Assembly: GCA_024637305.1 (NCBI GenBank) | Contig: JAGXFI010000146.1 | Span: forward strand, 1 to 45,491 | DNA from: Sulfitobacter sp. | GTDB lineage: Bacteria; Pseudomonadota; Alphaproteobacteria; Rhodobacterales; Rhodobacteraceae | DNA length: 45,491 nt | Reading direction: 5' to 3' | Part shown: positions 37,160-45,491 of the stretch, piece by piece | Numbering within the stretch: position 1 is the first letter of the stretch | Layout: every line of letters begins with the position of its first letter | Notes under the pieces: generated by a model | What the model saw: the letters and a program-made list of their open reading frames with translations, nothing else | What the model was told of the DNA's origin: nothing | Database searches by the model: none | Position numbers and translations under genes: made by a program

Positions 37160-38748
37160 TGGACCTCTGGACCGCGCTCGCCTCCCGCCAGTCTGCAATC
37201 GCCGACCGACCGATCCTTGCGCTGTTCGAGGATCCCGCCCGGCCGCAGGACTTCAGCGCGCAGACCGGTGACATGTTGCTGGACTATTCCAAGACCAACA
37301 TCGACGCCGACACCCGCGCTGACCTGATCCGGCTGTTGGAGGGCGCAAACCTGACCGCCCGCCGCGATGCGATGTTCGCGGGTGTTGCAATCAATGAAAC
37401 CGAGGACCGCGCCGCCCTGCATACTGCACTGCGCAATCTTGATGGCGGTCCGGTGACGGTCGACGGGCGCGATGTCATGCCTGGCGTGCTGGAGACGTTG
37501 TCGCGCATGGAGGGGTTTGCCGGTCAGATCCGAGACAGCGCCATTACCGATGTCGTGAATATCGGCATCGGCGGGTCCGACCTTGGGCCCGCGATGACGG
37601 TACAGGCACTTGGACCCTATCACGACGGACCCCGGTGCCATTTCGTGTCAAACGTTGACGGTGCGCATATCGCGGACACGCTGCGCGGTTTGAACGCGAA
37701 AACGACGCTGGTGATCGTCGCGTCCAAGACCTTTACCACCATCGAGACGATGACCAACGCGCGCACCGCCCGCGCCTGGATGACCGATCAAGGCGGCGAG
37801 CCGAAACGCCAGTTCGCCGCGCTGAGCAGTGCTACAGACAGGACCGCAGAGTTCGGGATCGCTTCCGACCATGTTTTCAGCTTCGAAGACTGGGTAGGGG
37901 GGCGTTATTCCGTCTGGGGGCCGATCGGTCTTTCGCTGATGATCGCCATCGGGCCAAAGGCTTTTCGCGCGTTTCTGCGGGGCGGGCAGGCGATGGACAC
38001 GCATTTTCGCGCCGCCGAACCCTTGGAAAATCTGCCCGTGATGTTGGCGCTTACCGGCATCTGGCACGCCCAGATATGCGGCTATCCCACCCGCGCCGTT
38101 TTACCTTATGACGAACGGCTTGGGCAGCTTCCTGACTATTTGCAACAGCTCGAAATGGAATCGAACGGCAAGTCTGTCCGGATGGATGGCTCCGCAAGCC
38201 CGCGATCTACCGGCCCGATCGTATGGGGCGCTGCCGGCACAAACGGCCAGCACGCGTTTTATCAGCTGATCCATCAAGGCACGCATGTGATCCCCTGCGA
38301 ATTCCTTGTTGCGGCACGCGGTCATGAAACGGAATTGCCGCATCACCACAGCCTCCTGCTTGCCAATTGCCTGGCCCAGTCCGAAGCGCTCATGCGCGGT
38401 CGACATCTGGCCGAGGCGCGCCGCCTGATGGCGGCCAAGGCCTTCACCGGCGCGGAACTGGAACGCCAGGCAAACCACCGCGTCTTTGCCGGCAACCGGC
38501 CTTCGACCACGCTGATCTATCCGCAACTTGATCCCTTCACCCTGGGCCAGATCATCGCGCTTTATGAACATCGGGTCTTTGTCGAAGGGGTGATCCTTGG
38601 CATCAACTCCTACGACCAATGGGGGGTCGAGCTGGGCAAGGAACTTGCTACGTCGCTTCTGCCCGTGATCGAAGGCACGAAAGACGCGGCGAACAAGGAC
38701 CCGTCTACGGCGCAATTGGTCAACTATATTCATCGGCATCGCGGGTAG
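37156..38748 (+). CDS. pgi: Glucose-6-phosphate isomerase
   Basis: A 530-residue enzyme interconverting glucose 6-phosphate and fructose 6-phosphate. Signature blocks are VNIGIGGSDLGPAMTVQAL, VASKTFTTIETMTNA, DWVGGRYSVWGPIGL (PGI signature 1) and the C-terminal EGVILGINSYDQWGVELGK (signature 2) with the catalytic lysine. The ATG at 37156 overlaps the pgl stop. Ending the operon with pgi lets fructose 6-phosphate made by gluconeogenesis be cycled back into the Zwf route, as in other marine Rhodobacteraceae. Confidence 0.97.
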   Translation: MMDLWTALASRQSAIADRPILALFEDPARPQDFSAQTGDMLLDYSKTNIDADTRADLIRLLEGANLTARRDAMFAGVAINETEDRAALHTALRNLDGGPVTVDGRDVMPGVLETLSRMEGFAGQIRDSAITDVVNIGIGGSDLGPAMTVQALGPYHDGPRCHFVSNVDGAHIADTLRGLNAKTTLVIVASKTFTTIETMTNARTARAWMTDQGGEPKRQFAALSSATDRTAEFGIASDHVFSFEDWVGGRYSVWGPIGLSLMIAIGPKAFRAFLRGGQAMDTHFRAAEPLENLPVMLALTGIWHAQICGYPTRAVLPYDERLGQLPDYLQQLEMESNGKSVRMDGSASPRSTGPIVWGAAGTNGQHAFYQLIHQGTHVIPCEFLVAARGHETELPHHHSLLLANCLAQSEALMRGRHLAEARRLMAAKAFTGAELERQANHRVFAGNRPSTTLIYPQLDPFTLGQIIALYEHRVFVEGVILGINSYDQWGVELGKELATSLLPVIEGTKDAANKDPSTAQLVNYIHRHRG

Positions 38749-38952
38749 CGGCGACTTCTCAAATCAGCCAAGGGGGCTCCGCGGGAGATTGCCCCACTGA
38801 TATCAGAATTGACCCCGGCTTTCGGGTTCGCGAAATATCCTTGCGTCAAATCGGATGTCTGCGCACCGTTTGTTAGCTTTCGCGCCTCGGCAACACTTGC
38901 AACGTCTGTGTACCTTCGTCACTCTGGCGCAAACAATTTCCGGAGGAACCCG

Positions 38953-40572
38953 ATGCTCGGCCAGATGATGACCAAACAACTGACAATTTCCAGTCTGATA
39001 ACCCACGCTGAAACCTACCATTCCAAGGCTGAAATCTATTCGGTCAATACAGGCGGGGGGGTTGAGGAAACAAGCTGGGGGCAGGTTGGTCGCAATGCCC
39101 GCGCATTGGGGGACGCGTTGACCAAGCTGGGTCTTGAACCGCAGGCCCGATGCGGGACGATCGCTTGGAACAACCGGCGGCATCTGGAAATTTATTTCGG
39201 TGTTTCCGGTGCAGGTTTCGTCTGTCACACGATCAACCCGCGCCTTTTCCCCGAACAACTGGTCTATATCCTCAATCATGCGGAGGATAAGGTCCTGTTC
39301 ATCGACGCGACGTTCGTGCCCCTTGTCGCCGCGATCCGCGACAAGCTGGAGCATCTGGAACATGTCGTCCTGATGGAGGGTCGCGATGAGGCTGCCGCAG
39401 AAAAACTGCCCGGCCTGAAATTCTACGATGAACTGGTTGCGACGGGCGATCCGGAGTTTGAATGGCCCGATCTAGAAGAGAATACCGCGTCCAGCCTTTG
39501 CTACACTTCGGGGACCACCGGCAATCCCAAGGGCGTTCTCTATTCCCACCGCTCTACCGTGTTGCATTCTTTCGCAATCAACGCCGCTGACGGTATCGGC
39601 ATCTCTGCCACCGAAGTCGTGCTGCCGGTCGTTCCGATGTTCCACGTCAACGCCTGGGGCGCGCCTTATGCCTGTGCAATGGCAGGCGCGCGGATGGTGT
39701 TGCCCGGACCGGGGCTTGACGGGCAATCATTGGTGAAACTGATCGACGGTTATGACGTCAGCCTTGCACTTGGCGTACCGACGATCTGGCTGGGACTTCT
39801 GGCCGAGGCGAAAAAGTCCGGCACCAAGCTGGAAAGCCTCAGACGGACTGTCGTCGGTGGCTCGGCTTGCCCGCCTTCGATGATTGCAGCCTTCCGCGAA
39901 AGATATGGCGTCGATACGATCCACGCTTGGGGGATGACGGAAATGTCGCCTGTCGGCACAGTCAACAAGCCGCTGGCGAAGCACTCCAAACTGCCCGTGG
40001 ATCAGCAACATGCGTTGCGCGAAAATCAAGGCCGGCCTGTCTGGGGGGTAGAGCTCGAAATCCTCGATGACGACGGAAAGCCGTTGCCTCACGACGGCAA
40101 GGCGCAGGGCGACCTGGTAACGCGCGGTCACTGGATTCTCGACAGCTATTTCCACGCCACCCGCGAAGAAACGCTGACCGACGGCTGGTTCGACACGGGC
40201 GACGTGGCCACGATGGACCCTGACGGCTATGTCACGATCAAGGACCGTTCCAAGGATATCATCAAATCCGGCGGCGAATGGATCAGCTCGGTCGAGCTGG
40301 AAAATATCGCCATCGCGCATCCGAAGCTGTCTGATGCCGCCGTCATCGGCGCACAGCACGAAAAATGGGACGAACGCCCGGTTCTTGTTGCGGTGAAAGC
40401 CGAAGGCGAAGACCCGACTGAGGAAGAGGTACTGCATATCTTCGAAGGCAAGATCGCAAGCTGGCAGGTGCCTGATCGCGTCGTGTTCACGGACGTCCTG
40501 CCGCGCAACGCGACGGGCAAGGTGCTGAAACGCAACCTGCGTGAAGAATACGGTAAGATCCTGATCGGATAG
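38953..40572 (+). CDS. dmdB: 3-(methylthio)propionyl-CoA ligase (DmdB-like)
   Basis: A 539-residue AMP-forming acyl-CoA ligase. The P-loop is CYTSGTTGNPKGVLYSH, A5 is HAWGMTEMSP, A7-A8 is DGWFDTGDVA and KDIIKSGGEWISSVE, and the final catalytic lysine is in NATGKVLKR. Length, the opening MLGQMM, the segment CHTINPRLFPEQL and the tail are very close to what I recall of DmdB from Ruegeria. DmdB makes CoA thioester from 3-methylmercaptopropionate in the demethylation route of DMSP. A general medium-chain fatty acyl-CoA ligase is the alternative. CGGAGGA precedes the ATG. The 204-base gap after pgi suggests its own promoter. Other dmd genes are not in the window. Confidence 0.78.
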   Translation: MLGQMMTKQLTISSLITHAETYHSKAEIYSVNTGGGVEETSWGQVGRNARALGDALTKLGLEPQARCGTIAWNNRRHLEIYFGVSGAGFVCHTINPRLFPEQLVYILNHAEDKVLFIDATFVPLVAAIRDKLEHLEHVVLMEGRDEAAAEKLPGLKFYDELVATGDPEFEWPDLEENTASSLCYTSGTTGNPKGVLYSHRSTVLHSFAINAADGIGISATEVVLPVVPMFHVNAWGAPYACAMAGARMVLPGPGLDGQSLVKLIDGYDVSLALGVPTIWLGLLAEAKKSGTKLESLRRTVVGGSACPPSMIAAFRERYGVDTIHAWGMTEMSPVGTVNKPLAKHSKLPVDQQHALRENQGRPVWGVELEILDDDGKPLPHDGKAQGDLVTRGHWILDSYFHATREETLTDGWFDTGDVATMDPDGYVTIKDRSKDIIKSGGEWISSVELENIAIAHPKLSDAAVIGAQHEKWDERPVLVAVKAEGEDPTEEEVLHIFEGKIASWQVPDRVVFTDVLPRNATGKVLKRNLREEYGKILIG

Positions 40573-40574
40573 GC

Positions 40575-40648
40575 TGGAGCGGGTAACGAGAATCGAACTC
40601 GTAACTAAAGCTTGGGAAGCTGCCGTGATACCTTTTCACCATACCCGC
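40575..40648 (-). tRNA. tRNA-Gly (anticodon CCC)
   Basis: On the minus strand a full cloverleaf can be drawn. The acceptor GCGGGTA pairs with TACCCGC, the D stem is GTGA/TCAC, and the anticodon loop is TTCCCAA. The T arm is ACGAG-TTCGATT-CTCGT, with discriminator T and an encoded CCA. The anticodon is CCC, reading GGG glycine codons. The anticodon stem has one C-T mismatch and one G-T pair. Its 3' end is two bases from the stop codon of the convergent DmdB-like gene. Confidence 0.93.
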
Positions 40649-40711
40649 GCGCCTGATTGTCAGTTAATCAGCGCAGGCGCGCGGGTCAAGACGCGAAAAG
40701 GGGCAGGGTGG

Positions 40712-41551
40712 CTAAGTCTTGGTGGCGGTGAAGAAATTGATCTCGGCCGGAATGCGCAGACCCTTGTCAGTCTGAAACACTGAATAGTGGTCGATCAATG
40801 CGCCGCGTAGCTGCGCGCGCTGATCCTGCGTGGCATTGAAATGCGTGACAGCGGCATCTGCCGGTCCGATGCTGGCCAGCAATTCCACAAAATCATGCAG
40901 ACTGCCGGCCGGTGTCAAATCAACCTTGGCAGCCTCGCAGGACGCATTCGCCAATCCCGCGCGGTCCAGAATATCGAGAACCCGTTCCGTATTGCGAAAG
41001 GCAAAGGGACCGGGCAGGTCAGGATCGGATTTTGGCGGTGCGCCGATGGTTTGGCGCGCAGCTTGCGCGGCGAGGGTGAAGAACGGATTCTCCGGAATCT
41101 GCCCCCAGGCGGCGAACGTGACCTTGCCGCCCCGACGCAGCGCCTTGGCCATATTCGCAAATGCCGCGACCGGATCCGCAAAGAACATAACGCCGAAACG
41201 CGAAACCAGATGGTCAAAGCTTTCTTCGTCAAACGCGTGATCCGCAGCATCCGCATGGGCAAAGGAAAGGTTCGCCTGATCCACGGCTCGCTCTTGTGCG
41301 CGGGCCAGCATCGGCCCGGAGATATCGACGCCGAATACATGCCCCATCGGCCCGACCGCTTCGGCGGCGCGAAGCGCACTTGCCCCGGTCCCGCAGCCGA
41401 TATCCAGCACGACCTGTCCTTTTTTGAGATCTGCGCGGGTCAGAACGCCATCGAGAACAGGCTGCATGTTGTGGTCAAGGGCGGCCTGATGGGCCAACCA
41501 TTTCGGCCCCGCCGCGTTGGTCCAGAATGCCTTTTGGTCGGCGTTGTCCAT
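40712..41551 (-). CDS. Class I SAM-dependent methyltransferase (UbiE-like fold)
   Basis: A 279-residue protein with the SAM-binding motif I VLDIGCGTGASALRAA near residue 50, the acidic ribose loop FGVDISGPML, and motif IV around FDHLVSRFGVMFFADP. These belong to the Methyltransf_11/25 group, which methylates small molecules or lipids; the substrate is unknown. AAAGGCAGAGC precedes the ATG. It lies 166 bases downstream of the corrinoid-activation gene on the same strand, but I see no direct functional link. Confidence 0.88.
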   Translation of the reverse strand: MDNADQKAFWTNAAGPKWLAHQAALDHNMQPVLDGVLTRADLKKGQVVLDIGCGTGASALRAAEAVGPMGHVFGVDISGPMLARAQERAVDQANLSFAHADAADHAFDEESFDHLVSRFGVMFFADPVAAFANMAKALRRGGKVTFAAWGQIPENPFFTLAAQAARQTIGAPPKSDPDLPGPFAFRNTERVLDILDRAGLANASCEAAKVDLTPAGSLHDFVELLASIGPADAAVTHFNATQDQRAQLRGALIDHYSVFQTDKGLRIPAEINFFTATKT

Positions 41552-41717
41552 GCTCTGCCTTTCGTAATTGCAAGGTGGCGATAGTCTAACGCGGTTCTTG
41601 AAAAATGAAACGGGTCACGGCCCGCGCGGGGTTGCGCGCAGGCACTTCAAAGCAAATGCGCATTAGCTGCACTATTCGGGGGCGGCTGGATAAACGAAGT
41701 TCGGATTTCTGCGCCGG

Positions 41718-43760
41718 TCAGCCGCGTCTGCGCCTGCGTCCGCCCCCCGCGTCACCGCCGCCGCCGCCCGTGTTGAACGTGGCCGTCGGCAGCGTCACGA
41801 TGGAATTCAGAATCGGAAAAGGCTCGACCGCGTTGGGAATGGCCGAGGCGTTCACGAAATGCTCCTGAAAGCGCGGTTCAATCGCGGTTTCGACCTTGTG
41901 AATCGCGCGCACGGTTTCTTCGATCTCGGCCCGCGCCGCGGTGTTAAGCAATGCGATCCGCGCACCCGTTCCTGCGGCATTCCCGGCAGAGGACACTTTG
42001 TCGAGCGGCGCATCGGGGATCATCCCCAGAACCATCGCGTGCTTTGTACTGATATGAGCGCCGAAAGCACCTGCCAGAACGATCCGGTCCACCTTGTCGA
42101 CGCCGAACTTGTCCATCAGCAAACGTGCGCCCGAATACAGCGCCGCCTTGGCCATCTGGATTTCGCGGATGTCCCTGTTGGTCACGGTGATCTTTGGCCC
42201 ACCCTTGGACGTGCCGTCATAGACCAGATAGGAATTCGTGCGCCCGTCCTGAAACACGTTCGGCGATCCGGTCTGTTCGCGCGTACCGATCAGGCCGGGG
42301 GCATCGACGATACCGTGGATGCGCATCTCGGCCACCATTTCGATGATGCCGGAGCCGCAGATGCCGGTCACGCCGGTTGTCGCAACGGCCGCGTCGAATC
42401 CGTCTTCGTCCGACCACAGATCGCTGCCGATCACCTTGAATCGCGCAATCTTGGTCGCAGGATCAATTTCCACCCGCTCAATGGCACCCGGTGCCGCGCG
42501 CTGTCCGCTGCTGATCTGCGCACCCTCGAAAGCAGGGCCGGTGGGCGAAGAACAGGCCAGAACCTTGTCCTTGTTTCCCAACAAAATCTCGGCGTTGGTG
42601 CCTACGTCGACGACAAGCAACAGGTCTTCGGATTTGTCCGGTGCCTCGGACAAGGCGACGGCAGCGGCATCCGCACCTACGTGCCCCGCGATGCAAGGTA
42701 ACAGATAAACCCGCGCGGAAGGGTGTATGTTCAGGTCCAGATCGTCGGCGCGCAGGCGCAGCGCCGTGTTGGTCGTGAGGGCAAACGGGGCCTGGCCCAG
42801 CTCGAAAGGATCAATGCCCAGAAACAGATGGTGCATCACCGGATTGCAGACAAAGACCGCATCGACGATGAGGTTCTTGTCGACGTTTCCTTCCGTCGCG
42901 ATCTGGGTGAAAAGAGCATTCATCCCCTCGCGCACCGCCTTGGTCATCTCTTCGGCACCGCGGGGGTTCATCATCGAATAACTTACGCGGCTCATCAGAT
43001 CCTCGCCAAAACGGATCTGCGGATTCATGACTCCGGAGGACGCCACGACCTCCCCGGTTTGCAGATCGCACAGATGCGCGGCGATTGTCGTTGATCCAAG
43101 ATCAACGGCGAGCCCGTAGATCGTGCCATCGTAATAACCGGGCCAGATATGCATGATACGTGGCGGGTTTTCGTGATCGCCCAGATGCACGGCGACCGTT
43201 ACCTTCCAGTTTCCCTTGCGCAAGACGGGCTGCATCGTCTGAAGGATGTGCAGATCCGCCGCGACCTTGTCCAGCGCCCACTGCTCGCGCAGCGCGTCGC
43301 GCAACCGTTCCAGATCGCCTGACGGATCATGCATGTCCGGTTCCGCTACCTCGACATAGTAAAGCTTGGTTGACGGGTTCAGGATAATGTCGCGCGCCTC
43401 TGCGCGTTTGCGGACCACCTGCTTGTGCACCTGGCTCTCTGGCGGCACGTCAATCACAACGTCGCGTTGCACAGTGGCCTGACAGCCAAGGCGGCGCCCG
43501 TCCAGCATTCCGCGCTTGTCCTTGTAGCGCTGCTCGACGCTGTTCCATTCGGACAAGGCATCCGCAGCCACGGTGACACCGTGTTTGGCAAATTCCCCGA
43601 CGCCGGGGCTCACCTGGCATTTGGAGCAGATCCCACGTCCGCCGCAGACAGAATCAAGATCCACCCCCAACTGCCGCGCCGCCGTCAGGATCGGCGTGCC
43701 GACAGCGAAATGCCCGCGCTTGCCCGAAGGCGTGAATATTACAAGTGGATCACTGCTCAT
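41718..43760 (-). CDS. Ferredoxin-ASKHA ATPase, RamA/RACo-like (DUF4445)
   Basis: A 680-residue protein. Residues 1-100 form a [2Fe-2S] ferredoxin domain with Cys39, Cys45, Cys48 and Cys93 (CGGRGICSKC, then GCQAT). A linker follows, and from about 210 an actin-like ATPase region of DUF4445 with YGLAVDLGSTTIAAHLCDL, VDVGTNAEILLGN and GICGSGIIEMVAE. Such proteins use ATP to reduce corrinoid proteins from inactive Co(II) to Co(I), allowing methyl transfer. The usual partners (corrinoid protein, methyltransferase of the MttB type) are not in the window. The C-terminus is unusual, a glycine run followed by five arginines. It is divergent from guaB. Confidence 0.9.
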   Translation of the reverse strand: MSSDPLVIFTPSGKRGHFAVGTPILTAARQLGVDLDSVCGGRGICSKCQVSPGVGEFAKHGVTVAADALSEWNSVEQRYKDKRGMLDGRRLGCQATVQRDVVIDVPPESQVHKQVVRKRAEARDIILNPSTKLYYVEVAEPDMHDPSGDLERLRDALREQWALDKVAADLHILQTMQPVLRKGNWKVTVAVHLGDHENPPRIMHIWPGYYDGTIYGLAVDLGSTTIAAHLCDLQTGEVVASSGVMNPQIRFGEDLMSRVSYSMMNPRGAEEMTKAVREGMNALFTQIATEGNVDKNLIVDAVFVCNPVMHHLFLGIDPFELGQAPFALTTNTALRLRADDLDLNIHPSARVYLLPCIAGHVGADAAAVALSEAPDKSEDLLLVVDVGTNAEILLGNKDKVLACSSPTGPAFEGAQISSGQRAAPGAIERVEIDPATKIARFKVIGSDLWSDEDGFDAAVATTGVTGICGSGIIEMVAEMRIHGIVDAPGLIGTREQTGSPNVFQDGRTNSYLVYDGTSKGGPKITVTNRDIREIQMAKAALYSGARLLMDKFGVDKVDRIVLAGAFGAHISTKHAMVLGMIPDAPLDKVSSAGNAAGTGARIALLNTAARAEIEETVRAIHKVETAIEPRFQEHFVNASAIPNAVEPFPILNSIVTLPTATFNTGGGGGDAGGGRRRRRG

Positions 43761-45491
<1,731 letters not shown>

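Noticed and set aside
38775..38805. GC-rich inverted repeat after pgi considered as a terminator
   Set aside because: The stem is interrupted and no T-run follows.

Overview
The window looks like chromosomal DNA of an alphaproteobacterium of the Rhodobacteraceae, most likely the marine Roseobacter group. The support is GC-rich codon use, a zinc-independent HemB, the gene order zwf-pgl-pgi, a CtaA-type heme A synthase, and an acyl-CoA ligase that closely resembles the DMSP-pathway enzyme DmdB. It is mostly core and housekeeping sequence. The only mobile DNA is the tail of an IS5-family transposase at the left edge. No CRISPR array, prophage, rRNA or plasmid function was seen. Gene functions are read from motifs and family resemblance; no database search was possible.

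Left part (1-13.3 kb): IS5 transposase remnant, DUF2177 membrane protein, then a minus-strand pair (penicillin/AHL-type acylase and 23S rRNA pseudouridine synthase RluE). Divergent to these is a beta-hydroxyacid dehydrogenase. Next come a soluble Aer-like PAS protein, a SYLF lipoprotein, hemB, a small membrane protein, mfd, and a Bcr/CflA-type efflux transporter convergent with mfd.

Middle part (13.3-31 kb): a coupled LicD-like/cytidylyltransferase pair behind a good sigma-70 promoter; a DsbA-family protein overlapping an acyl-CoA ligase that diverges from an XRE-cupin regulator; an ArsC-like phosphatase without a normal start codon; an orphan YejA-like binding protein; a candidate small RNA with its own promoter and terminator; bdhA with a patatin-like lipase; DUF502; the pseudouridine salvage pair psuK-psuG; a DUF4198 and a HupE-like gene whose divergent start codons overlap in one CATG; a ThiE/TenI-like protein; a TrmJ-type methyltransferase; ctaA; and an M32 carboxypeptidase.

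Right part (31-45.5 kb): gyrA with a TTG start; a radical SAM protein with a cysteine-rich tail, divergent from the overlapping operon zwf-pgl-pgi, which has a LacI-type operator-like site upstream; a DmdB-like ligase; tRNA-Gly(CCC); a SAM-dependent methyltransferase; a RamA/RACo-like ferredoxin-ATPase that reactivates corrinoid proteins; and guaB, cut by the right edge.

Functionally, zwf-pgl-pgi feeds glucose-6-phosphate into the oxidative pentose and Entner-Doudoroff routes. bdhA and the patatin-like protein fit storage polymer and lipid turnover. The DmdB-like ligase points to use of DMSP-derived methylmercaptopropionate, and the RamA-like protein implies corrinoid-dependent methyl transfer encoded elsewhere. 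The least explained items are the candidate small RNA, the overlapping divergent start codons, the ArsC-like gene with ATC at the expected start, the Aer-like protein with a degenerate signalling tip, and the radical SAM protein.
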